From Neurospora intermedia (lineage: Eukaryota; Ascomycota; Sordariomycetes; Sordariales; Sordariaceae), in contig BTPP01000002.1 of NCBI GenBank assembly GCA_037102815.1, positions 3,348,001 through 3,412,000 of the forward strand: DNA of 64,000 bases. Direction: 5' to 3'. This document shows positions 44,510 to 57,198 of the stretch, piece after piece; position 1 is the stretch's first letter; each line of letters begins with the position of its first letter. The notes under the pieces were generated by a model, which had not been told where the DNA came from, searched no databases, and saw only the letters and a program-made list of their open reading frames with translations. The position numbers and the translations under genes were made by a program.

Positions 44510-44975
44510 TTTAATAATAATAATTTATATAATTAAAGAGATAATAAAGTTTAAAAGGTTTATTAAGAATTTGTAATATTTATAGCCCGAATATTAATAG
44601 TAATATTTATTATATATTTGTTTTTTAGCGATAATAATTTGTATAATTAAAGAAATAATAAAATTTAAAAAGTTTATTAGGACCTTACAGTATTTATAGT
44701 CCGAATTTCGGTAATAATATTTATTATATATTCCTAGAGAGTAAATATTAATTGGCTTATTAGTTTAGTTCTTAGGCTATTAGACTAATTTAAATATTAT
44801 TAATAGTATTAATTTAATTCTTAAGTTCGGTTGGTTATTATAACTTAAATATTATTAGGGGTATTAATTTAATTCTTAAACTATTAGGCTAGTTTGGATA
44901 TTATAGTTTAAATATTATTAGTAATATTAATTTAATTCTTAAGCTCGGTTGGTTATTGTAGTTTAGGGTTATTAG
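44510..44975. repeat. Degenerate tandem repeats of about 110-115 bp
   Basis: A unit ending in TAATATTTATTATATAT appears at about 44,513-44,620 and again at 44,626-44,735. A second unit containing TTAATTTAATTCTTAA and a CGGTTGGTTATT part is repeated at about 44,780-44,975. Copies differ mainly by transitions. Confidence 0.6.
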
Positions 44976-45364
44976 TAGTATTATTTTACTTATTAACTTC
45001 TTATTATTTTTTAGTAATTTTTAACTTTTATACGGAGGTCGTTTGTAAGGTCCTAGTAATATTGGGCGATAGAGCCGTTTGTAAGGTCTTAGTGGTATTG
45101 AACGATAAAGTGCAATCCCTTGGGGGGATTAGAGTGAGAATTAGATTTAGAAGATTAAATTAAAGATTGTTATTCTACTTATTATTATTAACGGTAAATT
45201 TAAGTAGTAAAATAGGTAAATAAAATAGAGGGAATAGGACGAAAATAGAATAAAAAAGAATAGAAAAATAAAGGAGAAAAGGATGAAAAATAAAGGAGAA
45301 TAAATAAAAATATAAATAGGAACGGGAAGTAGGAATAGGAATTAAAATATTATTGGGGAATAAG

Positions 45365-45530
45365 GATAGGAATAGGGAATAGGAATAGGGAATAGGAATA
45401 GGGAATAGGAATAGGGAATAGGAATAGGGAATAGGAATAAGGAATAAGAATAAGGAATAGAGAAGGGAATAGAGAAAGGAATAAGGAAGGGGATAGGGAA
45501 GGGGATAGGGAAGGGAATAATAATAGGGGT
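45365..45530. repeat. 13-bp GGGAATAGGAATA minisatellite
   Basis: About six tidy copies and then degenerate GGAATAAGGAATA-like copies. One strand is pure purine plus T, so it lacks the CpA sites that RIP needs. Confidence 0.8.
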
Positions 45531-46730
45531 AATAATAAGGGTAATAATAATACTAAATTCGCTTTAATCTATAACCAAGCTATTAATAGATAACTAACCC
45601 CTAATACCTAGCCTTTAAATAGCTTTATAGCCTTCTAATATTATTTTATCAATTTTAATAAGGCTTAAATTATTAGCCTTCCTTTTTACTAGAAGGAATT
45701 AATTTAATTTTATTATAATACGTAAAGAATTAATTTAATCTTATTATAATATATAAAGAATTTATTTAATCCTATTATAATACGCGGCCTATAATTCTAC
45801 CTAGTAGAATCTAATAGGTATTTAATTAGCCTTCTTTTTAACTGGTATTTTATTAATTTTTTAACCCCGAATTATATTTAGCTCTACCGCTATTAGTAAT
45901 AAGTAGGTAAGGGGATATTTCGCGTAATTAGCGAGGCGTAAGGGACGGAATAAAGTAAATATTATAATAGGAGAGGTATAATTAATTTTTTATATTATTA
46001 ATTATTAGTGTATTATTAGTAAAAGTAATACCCGTTAGTAGTATAGTTCTCGGCCTGGATATTGTCTTGCGGGTTGTTAAATTAGTATTAGCGGAGTATT
46101 AATTATACCGTTAGCCGGCTTATTAATAGGAGGAGTAGTAGTAGTTACTACTAACGCGGCCTTTTTACTTGGCCGTTATACGCGGCTTGCGCGTAGAAGT
46201 AGGCTTCTTATTAATCTTTAGATTGGTATTAAATATAATTGGGAATAAAATTATTATAATTTGGGGTAGGATTATTATAATTGGGGTAGGATTAGTTATA
46301 GTTTATAATAGTATTATTTGTATTTAGAGTAGTATTAATTGTAATTTATAATAGTAATATTATTATTATTTTAGGTATTCTACTATTATTTTGGGTGTTC
46401 TTATTATTATTTAATTAGTATTAGTAGTACTGAGGAGTATGAAGGTGGTTGAAGATTAATTTTTGAATGGAAGTTGGAAAGTAAAATTGGATATTGTTAG
46501 TTCTATAATTATTATTCTTAAGGAGTCTAAAGTTAGATTTTCCGTTTAAATAAGATAGAAAAGTTATCCGAAATTGGTAGGAAATTTATCGGATTATTAA
46601 AAGAAGTTAATAAAATTGTAGGAAGAAGTTCGCTAGAAATTGGATAGAAGGCCTATTATTTTTCGGGAATAGGTTAGTGGGGGAATAGGATTAAGAAGAA
46701 GAATAGGGATAGGAATTGGAAAAGGAATTG

Positions 46731-46832
46731 GAAAGGGAATTGGAAAGGGAAAGGGAAAGGGAAAGGGAAAGGGAAAGGGAAAAGGAAAGGGAAAGGGAAA
46801 AGGAAAGGGAAAGGAAAAGGGAATGGGAATAG

Positions 46833-46890
<58 letters not shown>

Positions 46891-46891
46891 T
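46731..46891. repeat. GGGAAA tract followed by AAT microsatellite
   Basis: About 95 bases of (GGGAAA)n, then roughly 20 copies of AAT. The purine-only strand could form triplex-like DNA. Confidence 0.85.
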
Positions 46892-49158
46892 ATAGGGGTG
46901 AGAATAATATTCGCTAATATACCCGAATATAAAGAAAAATTGAGGTAACTTCGCCGGCCCTCCGTTTAAATTAGCAGTTCTACCGACGTAAGTATAATTT
47001 ATTACTATAAGATAGTAGCGGCTCGCTAATTAGAATTTAGTTTATTATTATTATAAGAGGAGAGGCTGGGTTGTAGGGTTAGTAAATAAAATAAATAAAT
47101 AGAAAGATAGGTAGTTTATGTACCCTTTTAGTCTAAAATAGTATTAATAAAAGTAAATTCGCTTAATTCAAATTAGTAGAAGGCGTAATAGTAAATTAAA
47201 ATATAATTGAAGCTAGAGAGGGGTAGTTAGAATTCTTTAATCTATTATACTTTAATAATAAAATAAATTTACCTTAGTAGTTTAGTAGCTAAAGAGGGCG
47301 GGGCCGACGGTTTTAATTTATTTAATAATTTCTAGAATAAAGTTTCGGCTTTAAATCGCTAGAAATAAATTAGTTTTAAATCATTTTCTATAAAATAAAG
47401 TTTTCTTTATAAAATAAGGTTTTTTTTATAAAATAAGGTTAATTAAAGGTAAAGAAGTAAAATACGGATAAGTAAATTAGGAGAATTATTAAGAGGAGGA
47501 GAGGTTATAAAAGTAGTAAGTAAAATTCTAAAAGGTTAGTATATATATTAAATTATTAAATCGATATACTACCCCTATAAGGGAAGGGTACATTGTATAT
47601 TATATTTAGATGGACAAAGTTACTATTTTAATAAAGTATATAAATATTTTTATTACTATAAGACCGCTATAATTTTTTTTTTATATTAGCTTTAGTAGCC
47701 TTCCTGTATTTGCTTATATATTAGTTTGTACGTCCAATTTTAATATTTATCTAGCTAACGGATAAAGTTTAATAAAGTAGAATAAATTAATAAGTAGCTA
47801 ATATACGTACGGTTGGCTAGGCTCTAGGTTTAAATATAGAAGCTAGAATTTAAAATTGATTTAATTTTTATTAATTTTAATTTAATCGTTTTTAGAATTT
47901 CTTCCTTACAGTTACCCTCCTATACTTTAATTTTAGTATAGTAATTTTAATACTATTATATTAATTATAATTCTATTAATTACTAATCGGTAAAAATACT
48001 CTTATATTTTTCTATAGGATATTTAATAATAATTAATAATAAGTATAAAATATATTTAGTAGTAAGTAGTATTAATCCTATCTTCTAACGAACTAATTAT
48101 ATACTTCTACCCTAATTGGCACGTCGTATACTATATTTATTTAATTTAATTATAAAAATAGTAATAATAATATAATTGTAATACTAATATTAATACCGTT
48201 GCTAATTCCTCTTTAATATATTTATTAAAGTTTTATATTATTGATAAGGTTGAGTCTTTAATTCGATTAGCTACAGTTATAGCGATTATTAATACTTAAA
48301 GATAATTATAAAATTAAAATAGTAAGTGTAGGTTTATATTCTTAATTACTATACTTTGTAATTTACTTTAAAGATAGATTTTTAAAGCTATTAAAGTTTC
48401 CCTCCCTTAATTAAGAATTATATAATTTAATTGAGAAATGAATTACTCCTAACCGGGAATAAATATATAGGAAAGGAGTTAGTAATAATATAAATGTTAT
48501 AACGAACTAGCGCGCCTATTAAAAATTATACTATAACCGAGCTTTGTCGTTTTAAGAAAAAACTTCTATCGGGGCTACGGGGGCGCGGGGCTAAATAGAG
48601 GGCGGAATAGGCCAGATACTACCTCTCGAAGTAAATTGGTCAATAGTATTAATTAGAAAGAAACCCCTCTAGGATTTATTTATTAAAACGAATTATATAA
48701 CTATAGCTTTTTACTTCTATAAGACGAATAGCTCCCTCTTTATTAAAGTAAATTAATTATAATAATTAATATTAAGAAGAGTAAGCGCTTTATATATTTA
48801 ATAACTGGGATTACTATACCCCTTCTTAAATCTCTTTTATTCGAAGGTATTATACTTAATACGGCTATCTACTATAATTTAAAAAATTAGAGTCTATAGT
48901 TCCAAACTCTTAGAAATACTAGTTAAAGTATATAATACTTCTCTACGAGGAATTTTTTTAACCTTCGGCTTTTTAGTATAACTATTACCGTTATTACTAT
49001 ACTTATTATTATTATTTTTATTACCGTCGCTAATATTAATATTTATACTAATTTTATTCTTACGCTTAGCGGGATTAGTATTGGAATTTGCTAATTTATT
49101 AATAATAATAAATATATTACCCTAGAGTTATTCGTAGATTACTACTTCCGCGAAAAGC
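46892..49158. other. AT-rich degraded repeats, content not recognised
   Basis: No family motif could be read on either strand. A GC-rich patch lies near 48,565-48,620. The stretch ends at the target-site copy of the first Gypsy element. Confidence 0.5.
49154..49158. other. 5-bp target-site duplication, left copy
   Basis: AAAGC directly before the 5' LTR; the same five bases follow the 3' LTR at 56,611-56,615. Confidence 0.8.
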
Positions 49159-49417
49159 TGTTATGGGGCTTGCCGCCCGTGGCTGGAGTAACTAGCAGTC
49201 TCGCCAGTCCGAGTCTCAACCGGCCGGCAGTTGAAGCGACCAATTAGGTTGTTTGCCGCTGCGGCACCCCGGCGGCCCGTGCACGCGTACGTCCCTTGAA
49301 AAAGGATAGCTAGCTATGCCCGCCCAAAGGGCGCTCTTTTACCCTCTTTTCTTCTTTATAGAACCTTATCGATTGATTAAGGCTAGTATTTGTACTAACT
49401 GTACTGTACCCCTTATA
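49159..49417 (+). repeat. 5' LTR of Gypsy element 1
   Basis: 259 bp, equal in length to the 3' copy and strikingly GC-rich for this block. It starts TGTTATGGGG and ends CCCCTTATA, a short inverted repeat with mismatches. It is less mutated than the 3' copy. Confidence 0.85.
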
Positions 49418-52400
49418 TTAGGTTCTACCGCCCTTTTTACTAACGGATATAGTAGAATTCAGTAGTAGACTAGTAGTACGGAAATTAAAAACGGCTAGTA
49501 GTTTACAGTACGGTATTATAGTATTTATTAATTACTATAGTCGGATTTAATAATATAAATTTTAATAATATAAAGGAGTTTTATAATTCCTAAAATAGTA
49601 ATTAGTAAAATACTAACGGCGGTACCCCTAGCGATAGCTTTATAAAAAGCTTTATTAAAGTATTGAATAGTAGTACCTCTTTTTGTAATTATATTAAATC
49701 CCTTCTCTTTAATTCTAATTCCAACCCTATCCTTATTCCGCGTTTAGATTTCCTACTCGCGGATACCTTAGTAAGAATAGCGGACCCGAATATCCCTACT
49801 TTAAGTGCCTTTATTAATTAAAATAATAGTTACAATACTACCCCTTATAGAAAAAAGCCTTTTAAACTCCCTAAATAAGATGGGTAACCCTATACCTTTT
49901 TTTTTTATTATAATAAATTTATTAAAGTATATAATACTAATATTAAAACCGGGCTTCGCACCGATTGTAACGCCGCGTAGTATAAGATTCTTAATACGCT
50001 CCCTAATAATAAGCAATTGTAATTTAAAGGGTTCTAAACTAGTAAGACCGCCCGTAGTAAAAAAGACCCTGTAGCTTTATTCGATTAGATTTAAGTAATT
50101 TTCGGCTTATATTAAAATAGAGATATTATTTTTAATAAATTCTTTCGCCTTTATTAGAAAGATAGAGAGTTATTTACGACCTTCCTTACTACTTTCGACG
50201 ACAAGTTCCTAAAAGCCGGCGGTTATAATTGGGAGAGCCTAGCTAAACTAATATACCTCCGTCGTATAATTAATAAGAAGTTTTATAATAAATTTTTTTT
50301 AATAGACCTCTTAGATAATTACTGTACGTATATAGCCTAAATGTAATATTATACTACTAGTTACGAACGTACGTTTAAATTTAAAAAAGACTATTGTAAA
50401 TACTTTCGTAATTAGCGGGGTCGCGCTACTTAGAGTAGCGGCTTCTACCTCCCTACGTCCTACGCTAATATTCCGAAGCTTAATAATTAACGCTAATAAT
50501 CTTTTACCCCGCTTTTAAATCTATTTAAAAATTATACTATAAATATTAATAGTAATACTATTATAGGAATTATTCGTATTGGCGTATTTACTAAGGGTTG
50601 TAGTAATCGAGGGCGAGGCGGTTTAAATTCGTCTACTTCCCTTAAGTATATTAAATAAATTTCTAATAAAAAGCGCTAAAAATGTAAGGATAATAATTTA
50701 TATTTCTATTATAGAGCTTTTAATTATTATATAAATAATTATCCCTATTTGCTAATAATTCCCCCGAATAATAATGTTCGTATTCAAATTACTACTATAG
50801 AAATTCCTCTATTATTAGAAGAAGACGAAGAGTTAAATTCCGCTTTTAAGTAGGGAAAAGAATAATTCCGGAGTAAAGTTAGGCCCCGGAACTCTCAAAG
50901 GTATTAAATAAAGTAGAAGAATTTAAATCTAAATTGTAAATAAAAATAGAACCTATATTAATCCTATTCGTTATTAATGATTGTAATTTATTCTATACCC
51001 TTATTAATAAGGATTATTAATATTATACTATAATTAGTAAGAAGGTTATTGAAAATCTTAATATTCCTATTATTTCTATTAAACTTCGCCGTATAAAAGG
51101 AGCCTCCGCTACTATAGAGGGAACTACTATTTAAAGGCTTATTTACTTCTTTATTAAAGTTAATAAATATATATACTTAATATATATGTATATTGTCCCC
51201 CTTTTAAAATTTCCTATTATCCTAAGTAAATTGTAATTAAAAGTAATAAAAGTATACTCCGTCCTTTATAAGAAAAGGATATACTTAGGTATTATAAACT
51301 ATTAGGTCCTATATATCGGAAGAAAATAAGTACTAAATATAAATTTTATTAAAAATATTAAGTCCGCTACCTATATACTTACTACTACCTTTGTAGGTTA
51401 TATTCGCCGCTTATAAAAAGAATTCGGTAACGAAGCGGCCGAAGAAACTATATATATAATTAGCCTAAAGGATATAGAAAAGGTACTACAATTAAAGAAA
51501 GTCTATATTAAAGAATAATTCAAAAAAATAATTCCTTTGGTATATTATAACCTCCTTCCGTTATAGATAAAAGAGAATGCTAATAAATAGAATCCCTATT
51601 ACTCTAGTATTAATTATTGTATTGAAATTAAGAAAGGACCCGATAATAAGGAGTTTCCCCTACTTTTTAGCCTATTATATAGTATAATTTGTAAAGAATT
51701 TCTTATCCTAAAGAAAATATTAAAGGATTTACTAAATAAAGGATTTATTAGAATAAATAGTTTTAAAGTGGGTACCCCTGTATTATTTATCCGGAAGCTA
51801 GATAGCGGCCTCCGCTTTTACTATAATTACCGAACTTTAAATATTATTATTCGAATAGACCGGTATCCGTTACTATTTATTAAAAAAACGTTCTGTATTT
51901 TAAAGGGAGCGAAATAGTATATTAAGGTTAATATTGTATAGGCCTTCTATAAAATTCGTATAATTATAGGAGAGGAATAGAAGATAGTATTTAAGATTCG
52001 CTACGGTTTATTCGAATAGTTAGTCGTCCCCTTCGGGCTAATAGGCGCCCTAGCGACCTTCTAATAATATATTAACTTTATTTTATAAGAGTATTTAAAT
52101 AAATTTTATATAATATATATAAATAATGTTTTTATTTATACTTCGGGCTCTAAAATAGACTACGAAACTAAAGTCCGTTTTATATTACAAAAGCTCCTAA
52201 ACGCCGGACTATATTTTAATTTAAATAAATACGAATTTGCTATTAAAAAGGTTAAATATTTCGGGTTTATTATTTATACCGGCGTTGGAGTTTAGGCTAA
52301 CCTTAAGAAAGTTAAAGCGATTTTTAAATAGTTATTTCCCGCCTCCTAGAAGGGTATATATAACTTCCTTAAATTTATTAATTACTATAGAATATTTATA

Positions 52401-55400
52401 CTCTAATTCTCTAAGGTTATAACCCCCCTTATAATATTAATTAATAAAGGAGTAATATTTAAATAAATAAAAGAATATAAGGCCGCCTTTTAATTATTAA
52501 AGATACTATTTATTCGGACTCCAATTTTTATTAAATTTAATCTAAATAAGAAAATATTCTTCGAAACGGATTATAGCGGTTTTACGTTTAGGGGTATTAT
52601 TTTTAAAGAGGTTAATAGTATTAGGAAGCGTACGGTTATAGGATACTATTTACGGAAGTTTAATACTATTGAACGGAACTACCTAATTTATAATAAGGAG
52701 ATATTAGCGATTATTAACTATTTAGAATAATAGTTAGTAGAACTATAGAATTATAAATCCTTTACTATCCTAATAGATTATTGTAACTTTAAATATTTTA
52801 TAAAAATATAATAGTTCTCAGAATATTAAGTATAGTAAGCTAAATATTTATTCCGTTTTAATTTTAATATTAAATACCGGCTAAGGAAAGAGGGTATAAT
52901 CCCTAATATACTTTTTCGTAAGGAATAGGATATATTAATAGAGGAGGATTAAGAAGCCCGCAACCTATAAATAATTCTAAACTCTATATTAGAAAAGTAT
53001 TTACCGCTTTAGATTTCGGCGTCCTAGGTAGTCCTCTTTAAGCGGGAGGGTATATAAATATTTAAAAATCTAGATTTGCAATAACTTTAGAACTAAATAG
53101 CGCTGAAAGATTATTTCTATTAATAAATTAAAACCGCAATCCAAAATAATAAAAGATACTTTAACTTAATATTAAAGCTAAAGATTTAAATTATAGACTA
53201 TAATATTAATTTTAGAGGCCGCCTCCTCTACTAGGGCCGTCTCTAAATCCTAGGGGCTCCGGTATATACTAAATTTAATACTATAAATTTTATAAATTAA
53301 TTCTAATAATTCAACGTACTTTGTACTACTCTAATATAAGTAATTTACAATTTATATATTTTCAGTTATCCTAATTATAAAGGTACAATAACTATATTTA
53401 ATCGGTACTTTTACTAACCGCTACTAAGTACCTATATATAGTAATTCCTTTACAATTATTATACTTACAATTCTATAAAGGTATAGAGAGAGTAGAAATA
53501 AAGTTTAATATAATTATTATCCGTACTAAATTAGTTTAATAGAAAAATATAGATAGATTTTATTATAGACCTCCTTAAGGCTAATAGTAATATTTGCCTC
53601 TAGGTAATTAAAGATTAATTAAATAAGAATATAATATTAGAACTAATACTTTCAATAGAAATTAAATTATATACTAAGCGCTTCTTATAATATTTTATAT
53701 ATTATTATAACTTCCTGTAGTCTATTATAAACGACCGAAGGTTAAATTAAATTAGCCGGTTCTAAACGAAGCTTTACAAACTTTTTAATATTAAGCGTCT
53801 TCTAAATACAATTTACTACCCCTAAACTAATAGCGGCCCCGAATAAATAAATTAAGAAATATATATATATTTCCAAACGGTAATTAACTACGTATAAAAT
53901 AATTAGGATAAATAGTACCCTATAGTCTAATTAATTATTAATAATTATATTAATACCTCTATTAGAATATTTCCCTTCTTCGTTATATACGGGTTCGACG
54001 CAAAGTTTTTAATCTCTATCGTAGGGGAAGAAGTCCGTTTAAGAGCTCCCCTTCTCTCTATAGAGAAGTAAGTTTATTAATTCGTATAAAAACTATAATA
54101 AATTACAAACCTATATTAAACAATTATAACCGTAGTTGCCTAAGAGTAAGAGAAATTTATTAACTAACGTCGTTAACCGGCCGAATATTTCTAAATTAGG
54201 AATAAAGTTTAATTTAACCTAAAAAACTATACAACGGACCGCCTAAAGAAGAAACTTAATTAATTATATACGAAATATATAATCTCTAAAATCTTTTCTC
54301 TATATATAGTAGAGCTTTTTAGCCTTCCCTAAACTATTTATAATATATTCTATATCGATCTTCTCCATCGAACTACTATTAATCCCTTCCTAAATTAAAA
54401 ACTTACTAATAATTAACTACCTACTATTAAAATTAAAAGAGAATTAGAATTCTAAATCGAAGAGATTTTATATACTAATACTATAAGAAGATATAAAAAA
54501 ATAGTTAGAGAAGTTTTAATAAAATAAAAAAGGTATTAGAATTTAATTTAGGAATTATTATAAGAATTTTTAAAAATAGTAGCGTTAAACCGGTTCGAAG
54601 CTAAATATAATTTAGCGGCAACGAACAACGGACCCCTTAATTATTATATTAAGAAATACCCGCCTAATAATATATAAGATTACGAATTTATTAATAGATA
54701 ATATAAAATTAATTATAGAATTACTATTAAAAGATAGAATTAAAGACTTTTAAATGGTACTATACTAAGTAAAAATTTTATTCGGGCTAAGCCTAAAACT
54801 ACTCTAAAATACTAAATATCTTTTATAATATTATTATCCAATAAATCCCTTATAGCGCCATTTATATTAAAAGAATTAATATCTTCCCTTCTACTACTAG
54901 TAAAGTTCTTTAGTATAGGTTCGTATATATTATAAGGGCGAATATTCTTAAAGCGTATATTAGGTAGTAGTAAGGGGAATAGACGAATACCGTCCGAAGG
55001 ATAAACCCCGAAGGATAATTAAGGAATTAGGGTATTCTATTATTCGAATCCGCGAAAGATAATAATAGCGGGGGTATTAATATAAAGGTATTTATTAAGA
55101 GTATTATCCTTCTTATAAATTAGAAGATAACGTTTAGGTTAAATACCGGAAGGGCCGGCTACCGGGGCGGAGGATTTAATAATAATAATAGTAACCGCCT
55201 CTTTCTTTTTTTTCTTCTTCTCCTTAAACTCTTCGTTATATTAATTAATAAATTTATTTATCGACTTTATAATAGGGGGTTCTACTACCTACCTTACTTA
55301 GTCTATATTGAACTCTAGGGTAGCTATCCTCTTTTAAAATTTAATTAATTAAATTCCTAATAAAGAATTAATACCGAATTCGCCGGGTTTAATAGTAGGA

Positions 55401-56351
55401 TTCGGTAGGCGGGCAATAGCCGCTTTAATACTAACTTTACCCTAAGAACCGCTATAAAAATTAAATTTAAAATATAGAACGGGTAAAACGAATAATTTAC
55501 GAAGGAATAAAGCCTTTTTCTTCTAAGAAAGAGAAACTAAGTAGCGCCTTAAAAGTAATTAGAAAAATAGCCCGCTAGGGACTAGAAATATAATTAATAG
55601 TATATTAAGCTACAAAGGCGTTCTAAACCTAAATTAGGGTTAGTTCGTAAACTACCTTACCGTATTAATAAAGTAAATAAGCGGTAGCCGAACTATTTGT
55701 AGGAGTAGTAGTATAATTGTATTTATAGAAGAAGTAGTAAATATATTAATTAAATTAAAGTTTAATTACTTTAATAACGAGGGCCGAAATTGTATTATCG
55801 GTAGTAGTTTTACTAATACCAACCGTAATTGTACTAGGCCGGGTTTAAACCGGCTTAGGGATCTTAAGCTTCTTAGGAACTGGAGTAGGAATTATAAGCG
55901 GGGCGGGGGAGGAGCCTTACTATTATTGCTACTATAAGAATTATTAGAATTATTAGAATTAAATAAATTAATCGAAACTAGGTTAATTGGGAGTACTAAA
56001 TATTTTAAACGAATTACTATTAATATATTAGTACGAAAATAGAGTAAGGGTAGAATAAATAATAGAGTAAATTATAGGGAAATAATAAAGGAGTAAAAAA
56101 GAAAAAGATAAAATAAAGGTTAGGGCAATAGAAAAACGGCGGTATAAGGATACTTATAGTAGAGGGTTATAGTCTTATTAAAGAAGGAGAAAGGAGGAAG
56201 AGAAAGAGAGGGAGCGATTTGAAAGATATAAATTATTCGAACGCAATGTAGGCAATAGTAAGGAGGAGGCTTATTATTTAATTTTAGGGGTATACGTAAC
56301 GGGGTACAAATTTATAAATAGTCTTCTAATTAGAGGGGAGGAGGGGGCTAA

Positions 56352-56610
56352 TATTATAGGGCTTACCGCCCGTAGTTAGAGTAACTAGTAGTTTCACTAA
56401 TCCAAGTTTCAACCGGCCGGCAATTAAAGCGACTAATTAGGTTGCTTGCCGCTGCGGTACCCCGGTGGCCCGTATACGCGTACGTCCCTTAAAAAAGGAT
56501 AATTAACTATACCCGCCTAGAGGGCGCTCTTTTACCCTCTTTTCTTCTTCGTAGAACCTTATCGATTAATTGAGGCTAGTATCTATACTAACTGTGCTGC
56601 ACCCCTTACA
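56352..56610 (+). repeat. 3' LTR of Gypsy element 1
   Basis: 259 bp, collinear with the 5' LTR without gaps. The differences seen are transitions. Confidence 0.85.
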
Positions 56611-56615
56611 AAAGC

Positions 56616-56960
56616 TAGCCCTAAAATTAGCTATAGTCTTTATTTTTCTAAATAATTATAATTAATATAATCTAATGTTAATCTAATAATTAAATAATTA
56701 TATACTAACCTTAATTAGTATAACCTATATATTATTATTTAAAATATATTATTACCCAATTGTATTAATATTAATACTAACCCTAAATAGATAGCCTAAG
56801 TATTAAAAAATATAATACTTTCTTTTAAATAAATTAATAATAGATTTTATACTTTTATATATTATTTTATAATTAAGATATTTTATTTAAATTTTATTAA
56901 CGACCTGGATATAAGTAGAAGTCTTAAAGGTACTATTATAGCGATACTTTAAACCGTCGG
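56616..56960. other. AT-rich spacer between the two Gypsy elements
   Basis: About 345 bases. The part next to element 1 continues the DNA into which that element inserted. No motif is recognised. Confidence 0.6.
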
Positions 56961-57198
56961 TGTTACGGGGCTGCCGCCCTAGAAGTTATATCGGGCTCCG
57001 CAGCCCGACTACCGCCGTAGTCCAGCCTGTAGTTTATAATAGCGTTGCTCCGCTATAGCGCTAGTTACGTACCTACAGCCCCCTTTAAAAGGCTACCGCC
57101 GCAAACTCTACTTATAGACCTTTCCCCCTTTCCTCTTTATAGAACCTTATCGATTACTTAGGTATAATATTTATATATATTCTACTATCCCCCTTATA
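56961..57198 (+). repeat. 5' LTR of Gypsy element 2
   Basis: 238 bp, GC-rich, with TGTTACGGGGC at the start and CCCCCTTATA at the end. It shares the block TATAGAACCTTATCGATT and the following TTAGGTTCTA with the 5' end of element 1. Confidence 0.75.

Larger units (their letters stand above)
49159..56610 (+). mobile_element. Complete-length, dead Ty3/Gypsy chromodomain LTR retrotransposon
   Basis: A 7.45-kb element bounded by two 259-bp LTRs that start TG/TA and end TA/CA, with a 5-bp target duplication AAAGC on both sides. Internal order is gag with a zinc-knuckle region (about 50.7 kb), protease, reverse transcriptase (about 51.6-52.4 kb), RNase H, integrase (about 53.0-54.2 kb) and a chromodomain-like end (about 54.4 kb), all on the plus strand. 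The order RT-RH-IN plus chromodomain is that of chromoviruses. A further 1.8 kb before the 3' LTR has a frame-like pattern on the minus strand. The element is broken everywhere by RIP-type changes, far too many to count by eye. Its age cannot be read from LTR divergence, since nearly all LTR differences are transitions of the RIP kind. Confidence 0.85.

Noticed and set aside
44286-44576. 96-codon frame across the 15-bp minisatellite as a pentapeptide-repeat protein
   Set aside because: The period is five residues, but the A-(D/N)-L-x-x pattern of pentapeptide-repeat proteins does not fit, and the frame continues into RIP DNA.
49801-50074. Open frames of 71 and 89 codons on both strands
   Set aside because: They lie in the gag region of Gypsy element 1 and overlap each other in AT-rich DNA; no independent gene is supported.
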